A stretch of 64,000 bases of DNA from Strix aluco (taxonomy: Eukaryota > Chordata > Aves > Strigiformes > Strigidae), in contig NC_133971.1 of the NCBI RefSeq assembly GCF_031877795.1, positions 84,344,446 through 84,408,445 on the forward strand, written 5' to 3'. The notes under the pieces are model-generated. The model searched no databases. It was given only the letters and a program-made list of their open reading frames with translations, and was not told the origin of the DNA. A program made the position numbers and the translations under genes. The first letter of the stretch is position 1; the number at the start of each line of letters is the position of its first letter. Below, piece by piece: positions 35,901 to 49,861 of the stretch.

Positions 35901-38900
35901 GACACACAGCCTTGCAGTAAAATATCCAAAATCTGGAATATTTCTGTTGGTTACCTAATAGGTTGTCTTTGAAGCTTTCTTACTGTATACAGTGGAGATG
36001 ATTAATGGAAAAATACTGCTTATAATCTGTGATGGCTATCTTCATTTCTAAGAATTTTATTCTTTCTGAACCTCTCTATAAAGATGACTTTACCAGATAG
36101 GAGTACACATGTAAGCAAAAAAAAAAAAAAATCTTCTCTAAGACAAAACATTACTGAAGATACTTTTCATACAATAGCAATTAAAGTTCTTCTTTCTTCC
36201 TTTCAAAATCTAAAATGCAAAGATTCAGGGAATCATGGACATTTTTTCTCCTTTCTTACCTTGAATCTCTGCTGCAGAAGTTGTGCATTTTCCAGAATAC
36301 CACAGGGCAACTTTCTAAATGTTGGGGCAACCAGAGCTGGAGTCACTCTATGGATTTGAATGACTTCAGACTATTTCCTTGCAGCTGAGTATTTGGGGGC
36401 GTGTGTGGGTTTTCTAGTTACTCTTGCCTAAAAGCAATGAAAAACAGGGGGGAAAAAAACACTAAATAAATTCTAGTTCCAAATTTATTCAACAGATCAG
36501 GTTCCATACCACAGATACAGACTATCTCACTAATATTTCCAACAAAGAAAGGAAGCAGCGCCACAGACCTGCAATTAATATTTCACTTCAGCAAAATATT
36601 ATGATGTAGCTGTCCCAATTCTCCATATGTACAAAATCAGCATTTTTCAAACATTATTTTGCACTCTGCTTTAGTTTCTTGGGAGAAACATTGCAGCAGA
36701 AACTGGTACTTAGTTTATAAAAAGCGCAGTTGGTACCACATGGAGGGATATTTGTGCTGTGTGATGTGGTGTGGCGTATCCTCTCTTCAGATTATAGACA
36801 GTCAAAGTTAATTGCAAGTGTGATGCCAGGCTGCAGCCAGCTTGATGTCAGCCTGGCCTGGCCTTTTGGTCGGCTTTCCACGCTGCACACCCTGAAGCTT
36901 AAGCTGCTGGTATGAAAAATATGGGGTGGGCATCTGCCCTCCTGGCCTGCTGCTTTTGCTCCCCATGGAGTGGGTCTGGGCACCGCCGTGGAAGGATGTG
37001 CTGGTCCCTCACAGGTGCCTGTGTCAACAGGATGGAAACGCTCTGAGCAGCCATGCAAGGAAGAGCAAGGGCTCTGGGTCTGGCCATTACAAGGCAAACC
37101 TAAGGATGTGCATGTGTAGAGGGCAGGGGCTTTTTCTTTTATTTTTTTAATTACTCTTTCCCCAAATCTTTTAAGTGCTTTGTCTCAGACAATAAATACA
37201 TAGTTGAAGAAGGCTGATAGGCACTGCCTTGCTTGACACAAGTGCCTGTCAGAGCAATACAGTTGGGATAATAGTTTATATGCAGAGAATAACTTATCTG
37301 CATCAGAGCTAAGGTGCTTTGTATATTAGGGTTTCTGCTGCCCAGAGATCTTGGTAGGAAGCTTCTTAACAGCTGGGGTGCTCACAGTTTTGGGTAAGGG
37401 CTTCTGTTAAATATGAGATCTGAACTCTGGATAATAAAAACAGAAACCTCTCAATATCTACCAGGAGGTGCTTAGTGCATTTACTTAGCTTTGCATTCCC
37501 ACCTCTTTAGAAATGTGAAATTGTATTTTATAAATCAGGGTGGGTTTTTTTCCCTTTTTAAAGCTACCTGTTTTCATCACCATCATATCATGGATGCCAT
37601 CAGGTGCAGTTGAGCATCAAACCACCATCACATCCCCGTCTGTGCAGCAGTGCACCCTCCTGTGTGTCAGGGGCCCAAGGGGGATGTTTCGCATGCGTGC
37701 AGCTCATTTAGGGAAGTATTTGGGATTTGCAGACCTACTGGGAATTGAAGTTTGTTTTTTCTCCCATGGAAACCACCAGTTTCTGTCAACCCAGTGCAAA
37801 TCACTGTCTTCCATACGAAGACACATTTTTATGGAGAAATAACTGGTAAAAAACCAGAGCTGCTGTGCATTTAGAGACAAGATGTGCCTTAACTAAATCA
37901 TTACTTCTAGAGAAGTTGTTTACTCAAGCTGGCACCCAGTCTGCCTTCACCCTGTCTAGCAATGGTCTCCCACCAAACCCCAGGACTCTGGCTGGAATTT
38001 GTTTTCTTAAGAAGTAATCCTTGCAAATCCTCATCTCAAATTGCAATTTTCTCTTTCCCTAGTTTCCCTGATTTTGCTAAATCCAGGTATCATTGTTATC
38101 CTTTGCCTGTTATGTCTTCCCTGTGCCTCAGACAATTCTCTATGCTCTAATCTTTAATCCTGAGGTGCTTTTTCTATAGATTGTGGTCTTGCATTAGTTA
38201 ATCTGAGTTTTGCACATGACTGGTTTATCTTGCAGTACAATTTTAATTTGGATCAAGAGAGACCATATTGTTGCTTCTGCTGAATTAGCATAGATGCTAT
38301 GTAAGTTGTTCTCTGGCAGTCTGAGAGAGGACAGCTCTTGTGCGTTCTGCTTTGGCACCCAACATGCGCTGAGTTGCCCACTGATGGTCATCTTCTCCAC
38401 CAATGCAGAGCCACCTCTGCACCTCTTTTTCTTCTTGGCACAGGGGACATGCTGCTAGAAATGCAGCAGTGACTGTGGGGAATTATAGTCTGGTGCAATT
38501 TAGGACAGTTCAGAAATTCCCCAGAATTGTGTTGGGAAATTGGTTGGATTGAGTTTGGCACAGAAAAGCACCCAGTGTGTGAGCACAGGGCTCTACCCAG
38601 TGCAGCTGAGGACCCCACTGAGTAATGCTTAAGATGTTTCCTTCGTTTGTGTGTTCATATATAATATTTTCGGCCAGTATCCAGGCAGTCCACCAAATTA
38701 TGTTAACAGTGTGATCCTAAGGGGATTAGCTAATGACTTTCCATACTGATTGGGTAATGACTTTTTGGAAAGTGAGAGCTCAGCAGAAAACAATCCTGGC
38801 AATTACTGTCTGCTCATGTCAATACTGCAAGTGCTGCAGAGTAGCTCCATGAATGAAATGGCTTAACTTCACAAATAAAGTCTATCTCTGTCTCCCTAAC

Positions 38901-41900
38901 TTCCCTACGGAGTCTCTTACTTTTGTCTGATACAAGAATATCTTCTATGCTCCAAATTCTTTGGGGGTGAGAGTGGTTATAACCTCTCTCTTCTTACTCT
39001 GCCTGCTGTGAGAGCGCTTTGGTGGCATGTTCTGACATTTTGGGTGCAGTCCCATGATGCAGCCGAGCCCTGCAATGGCTGGTGGCACATTCATGTCCTC
39101 CCCAGACTGCACAGATCTGTTGCCTTCCTTTGCACCGGGAGTGATGCTTGGTATGCTACTGAAAACAGCCTAAAAGCTTTTTGGCCTTGGAGGTCTGAAT
39201 TTCTGCCCTGGGCAGCTTACCTTGGGGCTGGGGGGACAGTGCTGCTGGCAGGGAGGTGGGTGAGATATCTTCTTTGCTGGCAGGGCTTGGCTGCTGGACT
39301 GGTGGAGGTGTGTTCCCCAGCCATGTTCTTCGCTCAGCTGGAGCCTCTCTGCCCTGCAGGCAGGTTCCCATGGGCCATGGTAGCCTCAGTGCCAAGGGAA
39401 AGAGGATGATGCTGTCAGAGAGGTTAGGATGGAGGAACAGAGATTGGAGTTTCAGGGGGCAAATCCAGCCTTGCTGTAGTGCCTTCTTCCAGGCTTCTGC
39501 TGTTAAGAGTGCAAGCAAGTGCCCAGGCTTGGTGGGAGGCCACTGGAGGGGATGCAGAGCAACCAATTTTGTGCTGGATGAGTGAGGATGCTGACATGAT
39601 TAAATTCACCTTTTGGCCCTTTCATTTTTCAAAAGTAAAATCTCAGAGTGCCCAAATCCCAGTAAAAGAAGGGATTTTAGACATCTAGACCCAGTACAGG
39701 TGCCACTGACAACATAAACGCTCTCTTGAAGATGTGTGATCAAGTTGTGAGGAAGTCTCTCAGCAGATCCCTGTAGGAAGGGCTGGAAACAAGGAGAGAA
39801 ATAATTGCATATGTAGACCCTCACAGTTCAGAAGAGGGCAGAAAAGGGCAAGTTTCCAACCAGACCTCTGATCCATCTTCCAGGAAGGTGGAGCATAACC
39901 TCACATTGGCCCTTATTGTATACGAAGGAGAACAGTTACACTACAAGAACAACTCAGAGCAAAACCAAAAATACACCCAAGAAGGAACTTGAACCATACC
40001 AATGCATAGGGCTTTGTTCCCCTCTGGAGGCAGGGAGGGATATGCAGCCCAAGCTTCCTGGCATTTGCAGTAGTTTGTGCGTTTTCTAAGCACCTGTTTT
40101 GCCAACAAGACAACAGTTAAAAGATGTGTTTGCATATGCATCTGCAACTGCATCCTTCAGTCATTGTTATGCATAATTACTCAGCAGTTTACCACTTCTC
40201 TTATGCTCCCAGTAGTCTAGTTTGAGAGCCAAAGCACATCATTGAGATGTCTCCTTGAGTCCCATCTGAGGCACTGAAACTTGGTTGACTAACTGCTTTC
40301 TGCTGTTTGTTTTACCCCCGTTGCTTAATGCTTGATGTGAAAGCCAAATAAACCCATCCAACCTGTAAATGGGATAACAAAGTTTGTAAGTAACAATAGT
40401 GGCCTGCATGCTACAATTTGCCTTCTGCTGTATGGAGTTATAACACACATCTTTAACAAATAGTTAAGAAGAGGAAGAATTGCGGATATGCAATATATTG
40501 GAGCTAAAGCTAGCTGCTTTACTCTGTTTCCAACTACTGTTGGACACAGTCTTAAGGAGTGTTCATAAGCTTGGTTATAAAGAACAGCTGAAAATTGAGA
40601 GTGTTGGGTAGATCATGATGGTGAGCTCAAAGAATCACGTGATTAAGAAAATTATTCTTATGCTTGTTTTTACTGCTACATATTGCCTTGGAGAGTTACT
40701 TGTGGTATGTACAACTATGTCCTTCAAGTGGGAGTAAGCTCACCTCTCCCATAGCTGCTTGCATACCTCTTCCCACTGTCACAGACCCCCATTCCTTGCA
40801 AAGGATCATACCTTTCCCAGGTTTCATGAAGATTTGTTCAGCTGAAATACAATTATATTTATTCTTTGTTTTGGCAGCTATACTTTTCCCACTCATCTTC
40901 ACCTGCACTACAAAAGTCAGGAGTTTTTTATGAAAACTATTTCTTCCTCCTCAAAAAAATAAAAAAAATGGTGGCAGATCTTCCTCTGGAGACCAAATAC
41001 GCTATGTTACGAGTGTGCAAACCCAGGAGATTATAATGCAAGCTGATTTCCAACCTTTGAGTGTAGCGGTCATTGCCAGCTGTGGGCTGCAATGAAGTGT
41101 TATTGTGTCCCCCTGTTTGGGAGCCTGCTGTCATCTCCAGCGATGCTGTGAATGGTGCCCAGTGCATCCCCTCACACCCTGCTTCGGAGGGGGAACGCCT
41201 CTCCTGGCTGTCCCCAGGCTGAGCAGAGAATCTCGCAGGCTGCCCCTTCCTCTGTGCTGCTTGTCACTCAGCTGCTTTTGTCCTTCCCTGGTCTGGGGGC
41301 AGGCTCTGCTGCCTTGGCTTTCAATGTTGTGTGTATTCCTCCAGCTGTTCAAGTTGTGTGCCTCTTGTATGTTTTAACAGGCTGTGAGTCATCGTGAGTG
41401 CTCCAGAGCTCTCCTGCACCTTCAGCATCTTAAATCTTGGTCTAAATCTTACTACTTGGGCCAATTTCTGCTATTTTCCTTCCTTGTCCTGATTTTGCAG
41501 ATTATAAATTTAAATGAAGGGGGCTCTGATTTTCCACTGTTCACTGCTCCCAGGCCCTTGCTGCATAGTAAGAGACCAGCTGACAAACACTGTGCGTAAC
41601 ATCATGCATATTCCTGCTGACATTGTTGACAGCAGAGCTCATGCATTAAAAAAATATGCCATAAAGCATAGGTAGCTCTGCAGACTTCTGCTCTATTTAA
41701 TGCCCAAGTCAGAGCATTGGTCAAAGCTCCTCTAAGAACAGGAGATGACATTTCCCCATCTGCTTGTGCGAGGGGAGGAGTTTGTCCTTTGAAAAGCAGA
41801 ATAATTGTTAGAAGACAAATGAGCAGGCCAAAATGCAATATGCTCCATGGGTAATTGCACCTGAGTTGCAAATGTGTTCAGTGAGTAGGGGATGTGTAGC

Positions 41901-42160
41901 AATGTTGTTGGGAACATGTGTGAAAGCTTTTCAATGCTATTGGCAAAGCAGAATGGTGCTTCTTCCGGACCATGAAGGAAAATAAGACAAGGATTTCATA
42001 ATAATTTTAAAATAAGGAGTAAGAAGAAAGCTTTTGTGCTTCTTATCTAACCTATCTTCTTCTGAACCATTCCCATTTGTAAAACCAGAGACCCAAGGAT
42101 GGAGTCTACAGCCATGATGGTCCCGTTCCATGTAGTGGCCTTTCTGCTGTTTCTTGGCAA
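35901..42160. other. Non-coding DNA, presumed intron; no gene recognised
   Basis: It contains an A15 run at 36117-36131 and otherwise background sequence. Two overlapping open frames of about 135 codons on opposite strands lie at 39008-39566 in a slightly GC-richer patch. Neither has a recognisable motif, and both are rich in Trp, Cys and Pro in the manner of translated non-coding DNA. Confidence 0.4.
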
Positions 42161-43185
42161 ATCATAGAATCATAGAATAGTTTGGGTTGGGAGGAGCCAT
42201 CATCTAGTCCAACACCCCTGCATTAAGCAGGGACATCTTAAACTAGATCAGGTTGCTCCGAGCCCCATCCAACCTGATCTTGAATGTTTCAAGGGATGTG
42301 GCATCTACCACATCTCTGGTCAGTGTTCCAGTGTTTCACCACCCTCATTGTAAAAATTCTTCCCTATAACTAGTCTGAATCTACTCTGCTTTAGTTTAAA
42401 ACCATTACCCCTTGTCCTATTGCAACAGGCCCTATTAAAAAGTCCATCCCCATCTTTCCTTTAGCCCCCTTTAAGTATTGAAAGGCTGCAATTAGGTCTC
42501 CCTGGAGCCTTCTCTTCTCCAGGCTGAACAACCCCAATTCTCTCGGCCTCTCCTCATAGGAGAGGTGTTCCATCCCTCTGATCATCTTTGTGGCCTCCTC
42601 TGGACCTGCTCCAACGTGTCCATGTCTTTCCTGTGCTGAGGACTCCAGAGCTGAACACAGTACTCGAGGTGGGGTCTCACCAGAGAGGAGTAGAGAGGCA
42701 GAATCCTCTCTCTCAACCTGCTGGCCACACTTCTATTGATGCAGCCCAGGATACAGTTGGCTTTCTCGGCTGCAGGCCCACATTGTCAGCTCATGTCCAG
42801 CGTTTCATCCATCAGTACCCCCAAGTCCTTCTCAGCAGGGCTGCTCTCCATCCCGTCATCTCTCAGTGGGTACTGAAACTGGGGGTTGCCCCAACGGATC
42901 TGCAGGACCTTGCACTTGGCCTGTTGAACCTCCTGAGGTTCACATGGGCCCACTTCTCGAGCTTGTCCAGGTCCCTCTAGATGGCATCCCATCCCTCAAG
43001 TGTGTCAACTGCAGCACTCAGCTTGGTGTTGTCTGCAAATTAGCTGAGGGTGCACTCGATCCCACTGTCTATGTCATTGATGAAGGTATTAAACAGTGCT
43101 GGTCCCAGTACACACCCCTGAGGGGCACCACTCATCACTGATCTCCATCTGAACATTGAGCCATTTATCCATTGCAAGATGTGAC
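42161..43185 (-). mobile_element. CR1 LINE, 5'-truncated, with broken reverse-transcriptase reading frame
   Basis: The plus strand begins ATCATAGAATCATAGAATAG, the reverse complement of the CR1 3' terminal octamer repeat, followed by TTTGGGTTGGGAGGAGCC. The element is therefore on the minus strand with an intact 3' end at 42161. Translated on the minus strand, it gives the C-terminal half of CR1 ORF2 reverse transcriptase in order: [66 protein letters not shown], then [18 protein letters not shown] and [13 protein letters not shown]. It is dead. A stop (TAA) lies at 43040-43042 just before the catalytic motif, a Q-to-stop change at 42977-42979, and a one-base deletion near 42922. The FADD catalytic pair reads FADN. 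The body is cut off at about 43165-43190, the usual 5' truncation. No target-site duplication is expected for CR1. Confidence 0.95.
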
Positions 43186-43870
43186 TTTGTCACAAGAACT
43201 GCATCTTAGTTTGCTAACCATCCTCCTGAATTCAGAGTAGAGGATCTTCAGTCATGTCACGAGACGGCATTAGCACTGACTGCTCACTGACCCTATGGTG
43301 AGACTGGTCACCTGGTTTCCTCCTCTCCATGTAAGGCCTCTTCCACTTCGGGGGAAGAGGACACCATCACCCAAGGGGGCAGAATTACGATGGCTCTTTC
43401 AATATTGAAGGTCCCCTACTTTTCTATACTATGTCTCAACATTCAGTGCAGCAGGGACCTGCAGCCCAGGTCTTGCCTTCATGTGCCTTGCAGAGTCATC
43501 CATGCTGAATATTGAAAGTATCTGATATGAAATGGAAGATGTTAATGGGATCTATCCAAAAGGCAAGTGGCCAGGTTGCAATCCCCCTCCTTGTGAGGGA
43601 TTTAAAACCAGTATGACAAATATGTCATATTGCATCTGGACAATGCCCTATTCACTACATTTCTAGGTGAAACACTGGCAATTTTCTTGCTGATTTTGTG
43701 AACTAAGTCTAAACTCATCTTCCTTTCCCATTGCTCTGCTTATGCTAAAAACGTGTTCAGTTAGAAACAATCTGTGGGGTTTGGGTCATATATTTACACA
43801 TGAATGGAAAACCACATACACAAAACTTCTTAGCATTTTATTTTGGCAAAGACAGATAAAACCCCCTACA

Positions 43871-43889
43871 TTTTTTTTTTTTTTTTTTT
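43871..43889 (+). repeat. T19 homopolymer
   Basis: There are nineteen consecutive T about 700 bp beyond the truncated 5' end of the CR1 copy. It is simple sequence with no associated element recognised. Confidence 0.9.
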
Positions 43890-45237
43890 AGTTCAAATCT
43901 GCACGTGAGTTTTCATGTGTTTGTTACACGTTTCTGGATTAGTGGTGTAAGTGATAAATCCTTTGTTTCTCTGGCTTTGCTTTCACTTGACTAGTTTGTT
44001 TAAATTTGATAATGCATGATGGTAGACCTGTGGCTAATCAGAGCGTTGCAGCTACCTTAGACATGCAATGTCAAACCTATGTGCTGAGAGATCTGCTGCT
44101 TCATTTGAAGAATCTTAATCTTTTTACCTGAGGGTGCAGAACATGATTTAGTGGGAAGGTGTGGGCTGCACATCCTGTATCCCCATCCACTTGCGGAGGT
44201 TTGGATGTTTCATGACATCATGCCACTGGTTACACAGAGGATTTGTCAGTCAACCATCTGTGGCCACATCTTTCCATCACTCAACACCTAAAGCAAATCT
44301 TTCCAGAGGTTGGTTTGATGGGAGACACATGTTTGAGGGTGGTGGTAACACTAGTATTTAGTATTTCCTAATATCTAATGGCACTTTGTACCAAACTATT
44401 TCAAATGCACTTATAAAGACAATGGATTGCAACCTGTTAGATCTGCAGAAGGTTTATACCTGTGAGTTGGGCTTACTAATGCATGCACTGGCTACTCTGG
44501 GTATCCAGGCACCTGGCAGTGGTGCCTTTTTCAGCAGTAAATGTTCAAAGCAGGAATTTTAAATATTCCAGTATGGTGTTTTCTTCTGGGCAGAAGATAT
44601 TTGTACTGACCTGCCTCTATGCTTCTACTGACTGCTGTTTATGCTGTCGAAATGCCAGCTGGCTTCAGGCATCCACATTCAGTCTTGTACCGTGAATGAA
44701 CAAGCGCCGTTTGGTTGGATCCCATAAATAGCTTTTGTTCATTCATGGAAAATACAGTAATTATAAACACGCTAGTTTAATAAATGTGTTTAATTAATGG
44801 TGGGTTAGTAAACGATGCGTGGAGGAGAGGTTAAAATTTACTAGAGGCAGTTGCTGTGTAGCTCTTAATTGAATTAAGTGTGTATTAAAGTGGGCCTCTT
44901 CCCTGACCCCTGGAGGAACAAGCTCAGTGCACTGGAGCATATGGATGCTATTGATTTCAGAAAGCTCTGGTTAAAGGCAGTTCAGAGATGCTATGTGGCC
45001 AAAGTCCAGATTCTTTTGCATATATAATAAGGCCAAGGCAGTGTTAGCATAAAAAGTTAGGGAATATGCTGTTTACTTAAGGAATTCACATACCTGTAAT
45101 TATGATTATAAGTAATTTCCCAAGCAGTGCTATTAAAAAAAAATACACTCATAATTCTAGTTTTATTCTGGAACCATCAGTTCTTTTTATAGTTTTTCTC
45201 TAGGAGAATAGGTTGTCCTGTGTGTGGTTTCTCTTAG

Positions 45238-45253
45238 TATATATATATATATA
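45238..45253 (+). repeat. (TA)n dinucleotide run
   Basis: About eight TA units are followed by AAAG. This is a short simple repeat. Confidence 0.9.
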
Positions 45254-48200
45254 AAAGTACATACATATTTAGGGACACTGTCAAAAGTTTGTTTTTAAAC
45301 TAGCTGCCTGAGGCTGTTTCTTCATACTACTCTTAGAATATAGACTAGAATTTTCCCATCCCCAAATCCATCTATCTACCAAAAGAAAGATATTCTGAAG
45401 AAAAATCTGAAAGAAAATGGCAACAGTATGGTTTTTTTTCAGCAGTCTGTGTCCAGTAAGACTGTTTATAGCAAAGAGGAAAAATAATCCTCAAGGAAGG
45501 TTTGTAACAGAGGAGAATTGAGGCAAGATCTGCCGTGTCCTAGGCATTGCATGCTCGTGTTCTGTTTATTTTATAGAAACTCATTTCATGTTTGCATCAC
45601 TTGTGTCCTGTGTGTGGGTAGTGAAGGTTGTCTCAGTTTGCAAATGGGAAAACTAAGGAGAAGCTGCTATTGAGTTTGCTGGAAGCTTTGGATAAACACT
45701 ACCATCTGATGTGATGGAGTAATTTTTTAAAACTTTTGGAATAAAAGCTTCTAATGGACTTTCTGTATTTTGAGGGTCAGCATTAAATACTGCTAAAGGA
45801 CCTTTTCATCTTTTGTGAGTATGTGTTCCCACCGTGTTCATGTGCCCTCTTTCTGCAGTGTCCTCTGGATGTTGTTCTTCCTTTGCAATTACAACCTTTG
45901 CAAGTAGTTCCCTTGGAATCAGCTTGTGTTTTATCCACATGGCAAACCAGTAGTTGGGTTTGGATTTTATTTTTCTTTCAGATGCACAACTTGCACATTC
46001 AGGAAGAATCAGTCTGCATGATCTAAACAGGTCGATAGACCAAACAAAAATTTGCAGAGAAAGAACTTACTGGTGTTTGTCTCATAGATCCACAGCACCA
46101 GAGCACAGTCTTGTCAGAGACATTGGATAACTGAATCCCGAAATGCAGGCAGCTTGTGCTTGAGTGTTTTCTCTCCTGTTGCATAGGTTGCAGAATCAAA
46201 AACAATTTAAGAAGACCATTAGGACAAAGCTGGGGACCTCTCTTGTTGTTCGATATTTACTTTACTATTTGACCAAGTACTCAGTTACAGCATTTTGTCA
46301 GAAAAACTCTGTTTTCCCTCAAGTTCTTAGAAAAATTCTGTTTGAACTTAAAAAGGCAGATATTGTGCAGAATTTGTTTCCCGTGTTTGTTAAAAACATT
46401 TTTTTTTCTAGTCTTACACAAAAGTAGGTCACACTAGGGTGCGCTGTTTCTTTTTGTGGCTTACAAACAAAAATGTAATCATAGAAGGATGCATTTTAAT
46501 GAAATGATTAACGGGGAGATTTGTAAAAGCATTTGGTGAATGTCAGCTTTCCAGCAAGGCAGGCAGTTTGGGAAAGGACCATACTTTTAAGAGATTCAAT
46601 TACCTGTAAGATTATTTGAAATGCATGAAGTGTCAACAAGAAAAAATAAGGTAACCTGAAAAGTCATTTACAAAAATGTGTGAAGAAATTTAGTGGGTTT
46701 GGAGGTCTGAAAAAATTCAAGAAGCAGTGGAGGAAGTGTTTAGCGACAACTACTGAAAAAGGGTAAGGCAACAGAATATTATAACAGATCATCAGTCCTG
46801 GTGGTGTTTGTGCCCTCCGGGTGTGATGCGTCCTGATGCTGCTCATGATGGGGTGAAGGGTGAAGTTTTCACCCATATGAAGGCTCTGCTAGTTCTTGGA
46901 GCATTGGCATGCCTGGATCTTAGGGTGATGCCTGTGCAAGGAGATCTGATGTTCTCTGCAGGGCTCTGTACGACCCATGTACTAGTTTTGTGGATGAAAC
47001 CACTGCTCTAAATATTAGTGCTAAGGCTTGTGACACCGTGGCACAGTATGACACATTTCTGTTTGGTTATGTGTTGTAGGTGAGCATTTTGCCTCTGGTG
47101 TTTTCCTGGGAGAAATCTTCCTGGCGAGAACTAGAGCAAGCTAAAACTGCTAAATCTTGCTTTGCATGGTAACGTTAATCTCTTTGGTGGTCTCTTGAAT
47201 TAATACTATCACTCTCCCACAACACAATGCAGTTAAAAAAATATTAAGTTGCTTCAAAGAAATCCCGCTACTGTTGCTGCTTGTTACCCTACAACATTTG
47301 GGTTAAAATAGTAGGGAAAAAAGGGTGGCTTAGCTTTGATGTCTGATACTGAGTTGCTTTTTCCTGCTTCAGAGAGCTTCTCACAGCTGTTGAGAGAAGT
47401 ACTTAGCCCCAAAATGCAAGACTTGTATCCCCCAGGGCTGGTGGAGAAGAGGTTGTGAATAATTTGACTTGAAGTCAAGGTGGTGCTCGGTGGAGCAGGA
47501 AATTAGGAGTGCTATTTTTAAATGCTGAAGAACTTATTAAAAAGCAGTAATAGTTTTCATTAGACAAAGAGCTTTGAGTTTGGGAGGCTCATGATTTGAG
47601 GTAGCATCGTTCATCAAGTAAGTGTTTTATGAAGAGTGCCAAGTAAATCTGTCTTTCTGGAAGGGTTGGTGACTATCAGAAGAATTAAGTAAGGGATGCA
47701 AATCTTAGTGACATAAATGTTGGCATGCCAAGTATGTCTCTCTAAATTGGCAGCTGGTGTTGCCACACATTAGCATTTAGAATAAAATAAAAATGGCAAA
47801 TTTATCTAATGTGAGAATAAAACTAACACAGGAATTCTTCCCAGTCTGTATCTTTTGGTCCTCTCTCTCCTTTGCTCTGTGTCTGCGATTTTCCAAGAAT
47901 TTTGAAGAGGAGAGAGACGCAAGCTCTCATACCCCCTTCTCTTCTAACACCAGATAGAAAATGGCCTATGGACATAGGCTTGCTGCAAAGGAGGAATAAT
48001 TCAGACATTAGAGAAGAAAATTCTAACTGTATGGGTGGGAGTCACTGAGAGAATTTACCTAGAGAGGCTGGAGGATCCATGTCAGTGGAGATTTAAAAAA
48101 AATTGTCATGGAGGAATCTGCAGGGATGTGCTGGCTCTGTTCACTATTTCAAGCAGGGAGATCGAGCAGAGGCCTGTTGAGGTACCTTCCAAACTAGGTT

Positions 48201-49835
48201 AGTATGCTTTCTCTGACAGAAAAAGGGCAGTCAACCTTTGAAGACAGTGTACTAGGTCAAAATCAAGAAAGCAGAAGCCTTACCTCCCTTTGACTTGCCC
48301 AAGACAGAAAAGCATGTTAATGCAAAGAATATTTGACATTAAAAAATTATGTACAAGCAGAGCAGAATAAGGTCCAGATCCCCATGGCTGCAAAAAGTCG
48401 CTTTGATTTTTTTCCAGACCTTTGGGTTTCTTAGCAGCAAGTTTCCAGCCTAAGGGCTTTTCAGACAATGGGAAGTCTAAAGCTGCAGGTCCTGAGATTC
48501 ATTTTATATTTTCCCGCTGAATGTAAGTCCAAGAAATTTGCTTGGAAGATGTGTAGTAATCATGATGACACAAACACAGCTTCACTGAAACATGGTGATC
48601 CTAAGCAGGTCATAAGCTTCAAAAAGTAACTGTTTCCCATACGTTAAAATAGCATTTATTCTTAAGCTTTCTAAGACTTTATAGATCCCTAGAGTGTGAA
48701 CAAAAGCTTCATATTTGGTGCTTCAGGAAGATTTTCTATTTGTTAGTGCCCAAGATGTCTCTTCTTGACAAAACAGGGATAATTTTTGAGGTATCATACC
48801 CTTCAGCACCTGGTTGTGCATGCTTGCACAGATCTGTAAATGAGAGATTTCCTTGTGCTGTTCAGTTGCTCTTGTTCAAAGAGTGGTATAAATGTCAGTA
48901 AAACTAAGGAAGATTTTTTTCACTGGTTATTTAATGGAAAACTGATTAGTGAGACCTTGAAATCTAATATCCCCAACAGATGCTTCACAGCACTGCATGA
49001 AACCTGGTTTGCAGCAGGCAATAAAGATTAGAGGTGAGTTGAGAGCGAGCCATTATAATATGTTTGGAGGGGAAATTCAGGCTCAGGCACACAGTGGAGT
49101 TTGCATCAGGTAACAATTCATGCACATCGGCTGAGCTGTGATGACTGGGTCTCAGTGATTGCCTCGGACAACCCAAGAGAGGTCAAAACCAGTCTATTGG
49201 AGGGCTTCTGTCCCGCTTACTGCTGGTGCATGGTCCTGTGCCTTTCCGTTCACAAGCATAAATGCTTCCGTGGCCAGGTCTCCAGTCTGGCTGTGTGCAC
49301 CCACCAACTGTCCATCCTCTGGAGCTGTGGAAGGGGACCAGCAGCAGCCCAGCCACCGTCTGCATCCTTGGGATGAGAGATCACATGAGGACGTCATTCA
49401 TCCCCAAAGCCGCAGCAAGGAGCTTGCTCAGCCCTGATGACCTGGTCGGGCTCTGAATTTTTGTTGTAGCTAGATGAGAGTCAGATTTTTAATTTCTATT
49501 TTTCACCGCCCTCATGACAATGAATGTTTTGTGTAGCTTCCAAGAAAAAAAAATTAAAAATTTGTTTCCCAGTGCCAGATGAGGTTTGCTTCTAGTGTAG
49601 CGACTTGCAAACTAAGTCTGAAGTTTGCTGAGACTGCCTACGGTTTTTAGAAATCATTGCTTTTAAAGTAAGGGACTTGGTTTCTAAATGTCCTTTTCAG
49701 GGGTTGAAAGTCCTGCCTTCAGCCTCCTGAACTGCTGCTGTGGTTCAGACTGGTGGGTTTTTTCAGGCGTGGGAAGTGTTTGGAGCAGGGTAGGTTTTGA
49801 TTGCAACTTCCCAAAGGAATGGTGGTAGGAAGAGA

Positions 49836-49861
49836 GGGTGGAAGAGGGAGTGGGAGTGGGG
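49836..49861 (+). repeat. G-quadruplex-type purine tract
   Basis: Four G-runs (49836-49838, 49846-49848, 49852-49854, 49858-49861) are separated by 3-7 purine-rich bases in a longer polypurine stretch (about 49826-49866). It fits the usual G3+N1-7 pattern. Confidence 0.75.

Noticed and set aside
39008..39566. Overlapping frames of 133 and 136 codons on opposite strands
   Set aside because: Two opposed frames in one GC-richer patch, both without motifs and rich in Trp/Cys/Pro; likely chance.
42588..42980. Plus-strand frame of 130 codons
   Set aside because: It is antisense to the CR1 reverse-transcriptase frame and has no independent support.
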